Origin: Kitasatospora sp. MAP5-34
GTDB taxonomy: Bacteria > Actinomycetota > Actinomycetes > Streptomycetales > Streptomycetaceae
NCBI RefSeq assembly: GCF_029894335.1
Contig: NZ_JARXZC010000029.1
Span: forward strand, 36,257 to 100,256
DNA length: 64,000 nucleotides
Direction of reading: 5' to 3'
In this document: positions 16,942 to 25,084 of the stretch, piece by piece
Layout: every line of letters begins with the position of its first letter
Position numbering within the stretch: the stretch's first letter is position 1
Made by a program: the position numbers and the translations under genes
The notes under the pieces: model-generated
Database searches by the model: none
What the model saw: only the letters and a program-made list of their open reading frames with translations
Told to the model about the DNA's origin: nothing

Positions 16942-18336
16942 ATGTCGACGTTGTCGCAACAGTTGCTGGACGAGGCGTGGGCCTGCCTCGGCGGGCTGCC
17001 CGAACGAACCGCGAGCGTGCGGTGGACCGGCCCGCAGGACCTGCTGCCCTCCCGGCTGGAGGTCGCCGCGCTGGCGGGGGCGAGCGTGGCCGCCGCCGCA
17101 CTGGCCGCCGCCGACCTCGCGGCCGTACGGGACGGCGGTCCGGCGCCCGCCGCCCAGGTGGACGCGGCCAGGGTCGCCACCGCGTTCGCCAGCGACCGGG
17201 CGCTGCGCCTGGACGGCCAGGAGCAGGTGAGCTGGTCACCGCTGTCGAGGTTCTGGCGCAGTTCCGACGGCTGGGTACGTACGCACAGCAACTACGCCCA
17301 CCACGAGGCACGCCTGCTCGATGCGCTCGGTGTGAGGGCCGACGCCGAGGACCCGGTGGCAGCGGTCGAGCACGCGATCGCCGCCCGCACGTCCGACGAG
17401 GTGGCCGAGACGGTGACCGCACACGGTGGACTGGCCGTCGCGGTGCGAAGCGCGCCGGCCTGGGCCGAGCACGCCCAGGGCGCGGCCGTGGCCGCACTCC
17501 CGCTGCTGACGCTGGAACGGTTCTGCGACGCACCGGTCACCCCCCTGACCCCCAGCCCGCACCAGCCGCTGCGGCCGGCCGCAGGGCTGCGCGTGCTCGA
17601 CCTGACCCGCGTGATCGCCGGCCCGGTGGCCACCCGCACGCTGGCCCTGCTCGGCGCGGATGTGCTGCGGATCGACAGCCCCGGCCTGCCGGAGATCACG
17701 GCCCAGCACCTGGACACCGGGGCGGGCAAGCGCTCCACCTTCCTCGACCTGGAGAAGCCGTCGGACCTGGACGTCTTCGAGGAACTGCTGACCACGGCCG
17801 ACGTGGTGGTGACCGGATACCGCCCGGACTCACTGGACCGCTTCGGGCTCGACGCCCGGTCGCTGCTCGCGCGACGGCCCGCACTGGTGGTCGCGTCGCT
17901 CAGCGCCTGGAGCCTCCACGGTCCGTGGAGCCGGCGGCGGGCCTTCGACAGTGTGGTGCAGGCCGCCTGTGGGATCGCGGACCTCGAGGCGGCGCCGGAC
18001 GGTACCCCGGGGGCCATGCCGGTCCAGGCGCTGGACCACGCCACCGGCTACCTGCTGGCCGCCGCGGTGCTGCGAGCCGTGGCCCGCAGGGCGGTGGAGG
18101 GCGGCGGCTGGTACGCCGAACTGTCGCTGGCCCAGACCGCGGCCTGGCTGCTCCGCCAGCCGGTCGCCGACGTAGCGGGCCCCCGGGGCCACGGTGGCGG
18201 GGACTGCACGGCCGAGCGCGCTACGGACCTCGGCACAGTGCGCTACGCACTGTCCCCGGTCCAGATCAGCGGCGGGCCCGAGGACTGGACCCGGCCCGTC
18301 GGCCGACCGGGCGCCGACGCACCCGGGTGGCAGTGA
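16942..18336 (+). CDS. CoA-transferase family III (CaiB/BaiF)-like protein
   Basis: 464 aa. The C-terminal two thirds has PLRPAAGLRVLDLTRVIAGPVATRTLALLGADVLRID (residues about 210-247, in outline the family III nucleotide-fold signature), then GAGKRSTFLDLEKP and VVVTGYRPDSLDRFGLD. Full-length enzymes use an active-site Asp to carry CoA as an anhydride. I could not confirm that residue here. The N-terminal 200 residues look like a degenerate second half. In this cluster it could move CoA to or from the malate-derived acid, or act as a racemase or isomerase. ATG 16942 was chosen over upstream starts for its position after GTGACGTG and the start of codon bias. Confidence 0.8.
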   Translation: MSTLSQQLLDEAWACLGGLPERTASVRWTGPQDLLPSRLEVAALAGASVAAAALAAADLAAVRDGGPAPAAQVDAARVATAFASDRALRLDGQEQVSWSPLSRFWRSSDGWVRTHSNYAHHEARLLDALGVRADAEDPVAAVEHAIAARTSDEVAETVTAHGGLAVAVRSAPAWAEHAQGAAVAALPLLTLERFCDAPVTPLTPSPHQPLRPAAGLRVLDLTRVIAGPVATRTLALLGADVLRIDSPGLPEITAQHLDTGAGKRSTFLDLEKPSDLDVFEELLTTADVVVTGYRPDSLDRFGLDARSLLARRPALVVASLSAWSLHGPWSRRRAFDSVVQAACGIADLEAAPDGTPGAMPVQALDHATGYLLAAAVLRAVARRAVEGGGWYAELSLAQTAAWLLRQPVADVAGPRGHGGGDCTAERATDLGTVRYALSPVQISGGPEDWTRPVGRPGADAPGWQ

Positions 18337-18343
18337 TCCGCCA

Positions 18344-18393
18344 GTAGGCAGCCACCCGACCAGCCACCCTGCGGTGGCTGGTCGGGTGCCTAC
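18344..18393 (+). terminator. strong intra-operon hairpin (terminator or attenuator)
   Basis: A long inverted repeat starts 7 nt after the CoA-transferase-like stop. The left arm is 18344-18368 and the right arm 18373-18393, with a CTGC loop (core CCACCCGACCAGCCACC pairing with GGTGGCTGGTCGGGTG). There is no T-run. It lies 60 nt before the ATP-grasp start, so it may lower downstream expression or stabilise the upstream mRNA. Confidence 0.75.
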
Positions 18394-18453
18394 CGGCGGA
18401 GCCCCCAGGACCGACCGGCGGACAACGAAGAACAGGGATTGCCAGGAGTGCGC

Positions 18454-19704
18454 ATGGACAACAAGACCGAGGTACTGGCCATTGGCTGGCACGCCAAGAC
18501 CGTTGCCGCCTTCGAGCGGCTGGGCCGCCGCGTCGTGAGCGCCGTCGAGGTGAAGGATCTCGCCAAGGCGTCAGCGCTCTGCGGCGAGGAGAACCTGCCC
18601 GTCGTGACCGACGCGCGCAACGTGGAGTCGGTGCTCGCCGGGCTGACCCGGGCCGGGGTCGATCCCCGGCGCTTCGAGGCCATCTTCAGCATCCATGAGC
18701 TCTCGCTCGTGACGGCCAGCGCGCTGTCGCAGCTCACCGGCCTCCCCGCTCTTCCGCTCGGGTCCGCGATCGCGCTCCGCGACAAGCTGGTCCAGAAGCG
18801 GCTGATCCGCGAGGCGGGACTCCGCGTCGCGGACTGCCGACCGATCGGCCGGCTCGAAGAGCTGGCAGGGGTCCGCTGGCAGGGGCCGCTCGTGGTGAAG
18901 CCCTTCGCCGACGCCGGTTCCCGGAACACCTTTCCGATACGGACGCCCGAGGACCTCGAAGCGCTGCTCGGCGGCGACGGCCCCGGCCGCGGGTCGGGGC
19001 CGTGGCTGGTCGAGGAGTTCGTCGAGGGCGCCGAGCTCCACCTCGACGGCGTGGTGCGCGACGGGGAACTGCTGTTCCTGAGCGTCTCCCGCTATCTGCA
19101 GAACGTCATCTCGGTGAGATCCGGCGGGCTGGTCGGCTCGGTGCTGCTCGACCCCGTCACAGCCCCGGACCTGTACGAGCAGGCCCGGGATCTCACCGCA
19201 GGATCACTGCGCGCCCTCGGGCACCGTGACGGAGTGTTCCACCTCGAAGCCTTCCGGGGTGCGGCAGGTCTCGTCTTCAGCGAATGCGCCGGTCGGATCG
19301 GCGGGGGAATGATCCCCGACGTCAACCAGCAGGTCTTCGGCGTCGACCTGGTCGAGGAGTTCGCCCGGGCGGTCCTGGGAATTCCGTCCGGGGTCGGGGC
19401 CGGGGCCGGTACCGGGTCGTCACAGGGCACGTCCTGCGGCTTCGTCCAACTCTCCGCTCCCGCCGGACGGATCAGCCGGATGCCGACCGAGGACGCGGTG
19501 AAGGCGAGACCGGGGTGTGTCACGGTCCGCCTCGCACTCGCCGAGGGCGCCGACGTTCCCGACTTCTCGGCCGGTTCCCATCTGATGGCCGGAAAGGCCG
19601 TGCTCGTCGCCGATGACGAGGCCGAACTCGAGCGACGCATGCACGACCTGGTCGGGTGGTTCCGGCAGGCCGTCGTCACCGGCCCGCAGAGTGTGCCGGC
19701 ATGA
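18454..19704 (+). CDS. ATP-grasp ligase (paralogue of the hydrolase-fused ligase)
   Basis: 416 aa. It starts at ATG 18454 with AGGAG 6 nt upstream. It has LRDKLVQKRLIREAG, LVVKPFADAGSRNT, GPWLVEEFVEGAELHLDG, SVSRYLQN, DGVFHLEAF and SECAGRIGGG, matching motif by motif the C-terminal half of the 12929-14953 protein. It belongs with ATP-grasp carboxylate-amine ligases such as those of dipeptide antibiotics. Two different ligases imply two ATP-driven couplings in the product. The stop overlaps the next start (ATGA), so it is co-translated with the exporter gene. Confidence 0.9.
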   Translation: MDNKTEVLAIGWHAKTVAAFERLGRRVVSAVEVKDLAKASALCGEENLPVVTDARNVESVLAGLTRAGVDPRRFEAIFSIHELSLVTASALSQLTGLPALPLGSAIALRDKLVQKRLIREAGLRVADCRPIGRLEELAGVRWQGPLVVKPFADAGSRNTFPIRTPEDLEALLGGDGPGRGSGPWLVEEFVEGAELHLDGVVRDGELLFLSVSRYLQNVISVRSGGLVGSVLLDPVTAPDLYEQARDLTAGSLRALGHRDGVFHLEAFRGAAGLVFSECAGRIGGGMIPDVNQQVFGVDLVEEFARAVLGIPSGVGAGAGTGSSQGTSCGFVQLSAPAGRISRMPTEDAVKARPGCVTVRLALAEGADVPDFSAGSHLMAGKAVLVADDEAELERRMHDLVGWFRQAVVTGPQSVPA

Positions 19705-20966
19705 GCGGTGCCGTGACGTCAGCCCTGCGGACCAGGGCGGCCGGCTGGGCGTCGGAGGTGCTACCGGCCCGTGGTCCGGGTCGGACCCTGTACTGGGCCA
19801 GCCTGGTCAACGCGGTGGGGACCGGGATGTACCTGGTCAGCAGCGCCATCTACTTCGTCCGGTGTCTCGGCCTTTCGGAGACCAAGGTGGGCCTCGGCCT
19901 GACCGTCGGCTCCCTGATCGGACTCGTCAGCGGCGTTCCGGCAGGGCACCTCGCCGACCGGTTCGGGGCCCGCCGGGTCTACGTCGTCTCGCTGCTCGGC
20001 GAGGCGCTCACGATGTGCTTGTTCACCCTGGCGGGCTCGTTCTGGACCTTCGTCGCCGCCACCACGGGCGCAGCCGTGGCCGCCTCCGCCAGTTCCGCCG
20101 CTCGAGGGCCCATCATCCAGTTCGTCTCCGAGCAGAACGCGGCGCAGCTGAAGTCGCACCTCCGCTCGGTGTCGAACGCCGGATTCTTCGTCGGCGGCGC
20201 TGCGGCCGGTGTCGTGCTCGGCACCGACAGGCAGGTGTACTACCTGCTCCTGATCCTGGGCAACGCCGCCTCGTTCGCGCTCTGCGCGGCCCTGATGTAC
20301 GGCATCCCCAAGATCCCGGCCACCCTGTCGAAGTCCTCGGGAAAGAGCTGGACGTCGCTGCGGGACCTGCACTATCTCCGCATCGTGGCCATCAACTCCG
20401 TGCTGAGCCTGCAGTATCCGGTTCTCCCCATCGTGCTGCCGCTGTGGGTGGTCACCCACACCGACGTGCCCCGGTGGACCGTCGCCACGATGATCCCGCT
20501 CAACACCGTCCTCGTGGTCCTGCTGCAGATGCGGGCCGCCCGCCGGGTGACCGGGCTCCGCTCGGGCGGACGGCTGTTGACTCACGGTGGAGTCGTCATG
20601 AGCGCGAGTTTCGTGCTGATGGCCACGGTTCCGATGGTCGCCTCCCGGCTGCAGATAGCCGTGCTCCTGCTCGCGGTGGTTATAAACGCTCTGGGCGAAA
20701 TATTCTGGGTGACCGGTAGCTACGAACTCAGTTTCGGCCTGGCGCCCGCCGAATCACTCGGCCAGTACCTGGGTCTCCATTCGATGGGCGGAGGACTGGG
20801 GCGGGCGGTCTCCTCGGCGCTGGTGAGTTACCTCTGCCTCTCCCTCGGCTTCACCGGCTGGCTCGCTTTCTCCGGTCTGATCCTGCTGGCCGCGTTGTCG
20901 GCTCCCTTTGCGGTGAATCGGGCGATTTCAGCCCGGGCGGAGACGCTCCCGAAAGTGCTCGCCTAG
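19701..20966 (+). CDS. MFS transporter (probable product exporter)
   Basis: 421 aa with about 12 hydrophobic segments. The loop GHLADRFGARRVY (about residues 82-94) is the MFS motif A region between segments 2 and 3. The start is ATG 19701, overlapping the ligase stop by 4 nt; the longer frame from 19656 lies inside the ligase gene. Being last in the rightward biosynthetic operon, it is likely to export the product and give self-resistance. The substrate is inferred from context only. Confidence 0.85.
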   Translation: MSGAVTSALRTRAAGWASEVLPARGPGRTLYWASLVNAVGTGMYLVSSAIYFVRCLGLSETKVGLGLTVGSLIGLVSGVPAGHLADRFGARRVYVVSLLGEALTMCLFTLAGSFWTFVAATTGAAVAASASSAARGPIIQFVSEQNAAQLKSHLRSVSNAGFFVGGAAAGVVLGTDRQVYYLLLILGNAASFALCAALMYGIPKIPATLSKSSGKSWTSLRDLHYLRIVAINSVLSLQYPVLPIVLPLWVVTHTDVPRWTVATMIPLNTVLVVLLQMRAARRVTGLRSGGRLLTHGGVVMSASFVLMATVPMVASRLQIAVLLLAVVINALGEIFWVTGSYELSFGLAPAESLGQYLGLHSMGGGLGRAVSSALVSYLCLSLGFTGWLAFSGLILLAALSAPFAVNRAISARAETLPKVLA

Positions 20967-21099
20967 GCCGGCCGGCGGGAAAGCGCGGCTGGACGATATG
21001 GGCCATGGCACATTCGGTCCAGGCTCCGGCTCTCCCGTCGGCCTTCGGTGCTGGATAGGGTCATTACATAACCGAACGACAGAACTTCTGGGGGAAGTC

Positions 21100-21270
21100 A
21101 TGTACGTGAGCACCACGGTCCGAAACATTCTGCTTGCTGTTGCCGTCGCCGGCTGCGCCATGGTCGCCACTACCGCACCGGGTGAAGCAAAGAACATCTC
21201 CGTATCCGCCGCCCCGAATTCCGCAGTCACCGCCGAGCAGATTCCGCAGGACGTCACCTGGGGAAACTGA
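21100..21270 (+). CDS. small secreted peptide, 56 aa, C-terminal TWGN
   Basis: The ATG at 21100 follows GGGGGAAGTC. The peptide has a short positive N-terminus, a hydrophobic core (ILLAVAVAGCAMVATTA) and an Ala-Lys region at PGEAKN that would suit signal peptidase I. This leaves a mature piece of about 25 residues ending EQIPQDVTWGN. There are no cysteines outside the signal. I do not recognise a characterised family. It sits tail to tail with a TrmB/LuxR-like regulator gene (103 nt between stops), so a secreted signal is possible. Because its signal peptide points to the Sec route, it is unlikely to be a substrate of the cytoplasmic ATP-grasp enzymes. Confidence 0.6.
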   Translation: MYVSTTVRNILLAVAVAGCAMVATTAPGEAKNISVSAAPNSAVTAEQIPQDVTWGN

Positions 21271-21373
21271 CGCAGCGCCGCGCAATTCCCGGGCGGACCG
21301 TCGCACCGGAGAATTCTGACGGCGACGGTTTGAAATGTCACCCGGAAAGCATCGGGCGGATTCGGTCCCGCGA

Positions 21374-22363
21374 TCAGCGAGTGCTGGGAATCCAGCCGTC
21401 CTGCACCGCGTGGACACCCGCCTCGAACCGGCTCCCGGCGCCGAGCACGACCATCAGGTTGGCGACGATGCGCCTGGCGGTGCGGTGGGAGATACCGAGC
21501 CGCCGGGCGATCGCGTCGTCGGTGTAACCACAGCCGAGCAGGCGCAAGGTCTCGAGCTCCTGATTGGTGAGGCCGACCTCCGTGCGCGGCTGCCGGGGAG
21601 TCCACGGCGTGGCCCGGTTCCAGATCTCGTCGAACAGCGCGTAGAGGGCGGTGATGGTGCTGGTGTCCTGGACCAGCTTCGCCCCCTTCGCGGCGTCACT
21701 GGTGTCCGTGGGGAGAACAGCGATCTTCCGATCGAAAATGATCATGCGGATCGGCAGTGACGCCACCGTGCCGACCTTCGCGCCATGGTCCGCCAGCCAC
21801 TGCACGTGGTTCACGGTGGGCTGGTCGTTGCGAACGCTGTCCTGGTAGACCGTCATCACCTGCACGCCGCGCTCCAGCAGCAGGGCGTTGGGCTCCCGGC
21901 TGGCCAGCAGGTCCGCCTCCTTGTGAGCGCCCCCGGGAGCCAGCGTCACGATCTCGTACTCGGCCCGGGCGCTCAACTCGGAGAGCCTGGACCGGATCGC
22001 CGCTATCCCGGTCAGTTCCTCCCAGTCCGCCTCGGCGTCACGGCACACCTCGGCGTACTGGGTGAGCAGGAGGGTGGCTGCGGCCTGGGACTCCTCGACC
22101 CGCTGACGGAGCATCGCCAGCTCACTCTGCTGATGCGCCAGCAGCACCCCGACACTGCGGATGGGGCTCTGCGCCCAGTACTCACCAGCGTCGGGAGAGC
22201 AGTCGACCAGTGCCAGTGCGGTCAGCCGCTCCAGGGACGCCCGCAGCTGATCGTCGTCGATGCCCAGGCGTTCGGCGAGTTGGCCGAGATCGTCCTGCGG
22301 ATGCGCCAGCATCTCGCGGTAGACGGTCTCCGAGACGCCGTCCAAGCCGATCGCCGACAACAT
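21374..22363 (-). CDS. TrmB/LuxR-type transcriptional regulator
   Basis: 329 aa. It starts at ATG 22363 with AGGAGG 7 nt upstream. The N-terminus (about 8-70) is a winged-helix TrmB-like segment (ETVYREMLAHPQDDLGQLAERLGI). The middle (about 120-250) resembles the phospholipase-D-like effector domain of this family. Residues about 265-325 are a LuxR/GerE helix-turn-helix: LTNQELETLRLLGCGYTDDAIARRLGISHRTARRI. This combination is common in Streptomyces and its ligands are mostly unknown. It is the only regulator beside the cluster and is a candidate to bind the 74-bp elements or to respond to the neighbouring peptide. Confidence 0.85.
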   Translation of the reverse strand: MLSAIGLDGVSETVYREMLAHPQDDLGQLAERLGIDDDQLRASLERLTALALVDCSPDAGEYWAQSPIRSVGVLLAHQQSELAMLRQRVEESQAAATLLLTQYAEVCRDAEADWEELTGIAAIRSRLSELSARAEYEIVTLAPGGAHKEADLLASREPNALLLERGVQVMTVYQDSVRNDQPTVNHVQWLADHGAKVGTVASLPIRMIIFDRKIAVLPTDTSDAAKGAKLVQDTSTITALYALFDEIWNRATPWTPRQPRTEVGLTNQELETLRLLGCGYTDDAIARRLGISHRTARRIVANLMVVLGAGSRFEAGVHAVQDGWIPSTR

Positions 22364-22455
22364 ACAGCCTCCTGGGATGTGCGCCGTCCCCATCCTCACG
22401 GAGAAGCAGCAGCAGTGTAATCCACCGGGTGACCAGGGCAAACGGGAATTCGACG

Positions 22456-22480
22456 GGGCGCGGGGCAGGGCCCCGCGCCC
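22456..22480. terminator. terminator downstream of pgi
   Basis: Perfect inverted repeat, GGGCGCGGGGC / GCCCCGCGCCC, with a 3-nt loop, lying 14 nt beyond the pgi stop codon and before the regulator's promoter side. Confidence 0.75.
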
Positions 22481-22493
22481 TTGTCGGCCGGCG

Positions 22494-24155
22494 TCAGCGA
22501 CCGCGCAGCTCGCGGTAGCCGGCCACCAGCGCGGCGGTGGAACTGTCCAGGTGGTCGGCGCCCTCGCCCGTGAGCAGGACCGGCTCGATGCGCTTGGCCA
22601 GCACCTTGCCGAGCTCGACGCCCCACTGGTCGAAGGAGTCGATGTTCCAGACCGCACCCTGGACGAACACCTTGTGCTCGTACAGCGCGATCAGCTGGCC
22701 CAGCACCGACGGGGTGAGCTCGGCGGCCAGGATGGTGGTGGTCGGGTGGTTGCCCTTGAAGGTCTTGTGCGCGACCAGGCGGGCCGGCACGCCCTCCGCC
22801 GCGACCTCCTCCGGGGTCTTGCCGAAGGCGAGCGCCTGGGTCTGGGCGAAGAAGTTGGCCATCAGCAGGTCGTGCTGGGCGACCAGGCCGGGCAGCAGGT
22901 CGGCGACCGGCTCGGCGAAGCCGATGAAATCGGCCGGGATCATCTTGGTGCCCTGGTGCAGCAGTTGGTAGTACGCGTGCTGGCCGTTGGTGCCGGGGGT
23001 GCCCCAGACGACCGGGCCGGTCTGCCACTGGACGGCGTTGCCGTCCCGGTCCACCGACTTGCCGTTGGACTCCATGTCCAGCTGCTGCAGGTAGGCGGTG
23101 AACTTCGAGAGGTAGTGCGAGTACGGCAGCACCGCGTGCGCCTGCGCGTCGAAGAACGCGCCGTACCAGACCCCGAGCAGGCCCAGCAGCAGCGGCACGT
23201 TCTGCTCGGCCGGCGCGGTGCGGAAGTGCTCGTCGACCAGGTGGAAGCCGTCCAGCATCTGCCGGAAGTTGTCCGGCCCGATCGCGATCATCAGCGACAG
23301 GCCGATCGCCGAGTCGTACGAGTAGCGGCCGCCGACCCAGTCCCAGAACTCGAACATGTTCGCCACGTCGATGCCGAAGTCGGCGACGCCCCCGGCGTTG
23401 GTGGAGAGCGCGACGAAGTGCTTGGCCACCGCGCTGGTGTCGGCGCGCAGCTCGGTGAGCAGCCAGTCCCGGGCCGAGGTCGCGTTGGTGATGGTCTCGA
23501 TGGTGGTGAAGGTCTTCGACGCGACGATGAACAGCGTCTCGGCGGCGTCCAGGTCGCGGACCGCCTCGTGCAGGTCGGCGCCGTCCACGTTGGAGACGAA
23601 GCGGACGGCGATGCCCCGGTCGCTGTAGGAGCGGAGCACCTCGTACGCCATCGCCGGGCCGAGGTCCGATCCGCCGATGCCGATGTTGACCACCGTCCTG
23701 ATCCGCTGGCCGGTGTGCCCGGTCCACTCGCCGCTGCGCACGCGGTCGGCGAAGGCGGCCATCTTGTCCAGCACCGCGTGCACGGCGGGGACGACGTTCT
23801 CGCCGTCCAGCTCGATCACCGCGTCGCGCGGGGCGCGCAGCGCGGTGTGCAGGACGGCGCGGTCCTCGGTGATGTTGATCTTCTCGCCACGGAACATCGC
23901 GTCCCGCAGCCCGGCCACACCGGTCGCCGTCGCCAGCTCGCGCAGCAGGGCGAGGGTCTCGTCCGTCACCAGCTGCTTCGAGTAGTCGACCAGCAGGTCG
24001 CCGACCCGCAGCGCGTAGCGGCTGCCACGCTCCGGGTCCGCCGCGAACAGCTCGCGCAGGTGCTGCTCACCGAACTCCTCGCGGTGCTTGGCCAGCGCCT
24101 CCCACTGCGGCAGCCGGTTCAGCGGGGTACGGCCGCCGGTGGCGTGGTCCGACAT
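22494..24155 (-). CDS. pgi: glucose-6-phosphate isomerase
   Basis: 553 aa, normal length. It interconverts glucose-6-phosphate and fructose-6-phosphate in glycolysis. It has the PGI signatures VNIGIGGSDLGPAM, FIVASKTFTTIETITNA, and GRYSYDSAIGLS, with the late SFDQWGVELGK motif. ATG 24155 (MSDHATGG) was chosen because AAGGAG lies 6 nt upstream; the ATG at 24176 is an alternative. This is a housekeeping gene and marks the edge of the biosynthetic region. Confidence 0.97.
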   Translation of the reverse strand: MSDHATGGRTPLNRLPQWEALAKHREEFGEQHLRELFAADPERGSRYALRVGDLLVDYSKQLVTDETLALLRELATATGVAGLRDAMFRGEKINITEDRAVLHTALRAPRDAVIELDGENVVPAVHAVLDKMAAFADRVRSGEWTGHTGQRIRTVVNIGIGGSDLGPAMAYEVLRSYSDRGIAVRFVSNVDGADLHEAVRDLDAAETLFIVASKTFTTIETITNATSARDWLLTELRADTSAVAKHFVALSTNAGGVADFGIDVANMFEFWDWVGGRYSYDSAIGLSLMIAIGPDNFRQMLDGFHLVDEHFRTAPAEQNVPLLLGLLGVWYGAFFDAQAHAVLPYSHYLSKFTAYLQQLDMESNGKSVDRDGNAVQWQTGPVVWGTPGTNGQHAYYQLLHQGTKMIPADFIGFAEPVADLLPGLVAQHDLLMANFFAQTQALAFGKTPEEVAAEGVPARLVAHKTFKGNHPTTTILAAELTPSVLGQLIALYEHKVFVQGAVWNIDSFDQWGVELGKVLAKRIEPVLLTGEGADHLDSSTAALVAGYRELRGR

Positions 24156-24379
24156 CGGTTTCTCCTTGTGAGTCATCCGTCAGTCATCCGCGAGTCGTTC
24201 GTGACTCGTCCGGATCAGGGGTTACCGGCAGGGCCCGGCGGGAGGGTTTCGCGAGGTCCGGCGGTACGGGGGAGGGTGGGCCGACTCCGTTGACGGCCTG
24301 CCCCGGCCAGCCTACGCGCCCTGGCGACGCGTCACGGGTGCGCCGAACGGTGTTCAACCGACCGTCACCGGCGGGTCGG

Positions 24380-24723
24380 AGCGGCCGGAGGCGAGCCGAG
24401 CCGGAACGAAGGTCCGGACCGCGCATCACCTCGTCCGCGATCTCCGGGTCGGCCCCGGTCTCCCCACGGGCCGTCAGGACTTCGCGCCGGGAGGCGGCGA
24501 TCATCTCGGACGAGCGCCGGGCCACCGCGAAGATCAGCGGTGGCAGCACCAGCGGGAGGATCAGCTCCGGGTCGATCGTCACGTTCGGGATCTGCGGCAC
24601 GACCGCCATCACCAGCCCGAGCACCGTCATCAGCACGGGCTGCGGCACGCCGGTCCGCCGGGCCGGCGGCATCGTGACGACCGAGGCGAGCAGCACCAGG
24701 AAGGGCAGCGACAGCTGGGCCAC
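24380..24723 (-). pseudogene. internally deleted Na+/H+ antiporter (CPA1) remnant
   Basis: The reading frame starts like a CPA1 sodium/proton antiporter: a hydrophobic helix (LSLPFLVLLASVVTMPP), then RRTGVPQPVLMTVLGLVMAVVP and DPELILPLVLPPLIFAVA. It then jumps directly to SSEMIAASRREVLTARGETG and IADEVMRGPDL, which resemble the cytoplasmic C-terminal tail of the same family (quinone-like AAxRxxVLxLRxxGxIxDEV pattern). About ten membrane helices are missing. The frame continues past the homology to 24184 without family resemblance. It cannot transport ions as it stands. Confidence 0.65.
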
Positions 24724-24890
24724 GAACCGCCGGTTCCTCTCCGACTGCCCCCTTTCCCCCGGAGCAGCGTAAATGTGACAAACCAGCCGTCCGGCGCGGC
24801 TCGCCGGACCTTCGCCGGCGCCCTGGGTCGGCGACCGGCCCCGATTGTGAGTTTCGGCCGCTGACCAGGTAATGTTCTCTTCGTCAGCAG

Positions 24891-24964
24891 GCGCCGCTAG
24901 CTCAGTTGGTTAGAGCAGCTGACTCTTAATCAGCGGGTCCGGGGTTCGAGTCCCTGGCGGCGCA
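24891..24964 (+). tRNA. tRNA-Lys (anticodon CTT), copy 2 of 4
   Basis: Identical over 74 nt to copy 1. The upstream TAATGT (24870-24875) is a likely -10 box. A terminator hairpin follows at 24971. Confidence 0.97.
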
Positions 24965-24970
24965 CAGACG

Positions 24971-25012
24971 GACTGCAGGGCCTTCTCGCGACGGCGAGGA
25001 GGCCCTGCAGTC
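24971..25012 (+). terminator. tRNA-Lys 2 terminator
   Basis: Arms GACTGCAGGGCC (24971-24982) and GGCCCTGCAGTC (25001-25012) enclose an inner stem CTCGC/GCGAG, followed by GTTTCC. The inner part, CTTCTCGCGACGGCGAGGAGG-like, is shared with the terminator of copy 3. Confidence 0.85.
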
Positions 25013-25084
25013 GTTTCCGGCCCCTCGCGCTGATGCTCCGTGAGCCCGGTTGCGGGCCGCCCGCCCGGACCGAACCATGGAGAC

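Noticed and set aside
18454..21270. Graspetide (ATP-grasp RiPP) with the 56-aa peptide as precursor
   Set aside because: The peptide has a Sec signal and lacks the repeated Thr/Ser-acidic core, and the ligases resemble small-molecule carboxylate-amine ligases.
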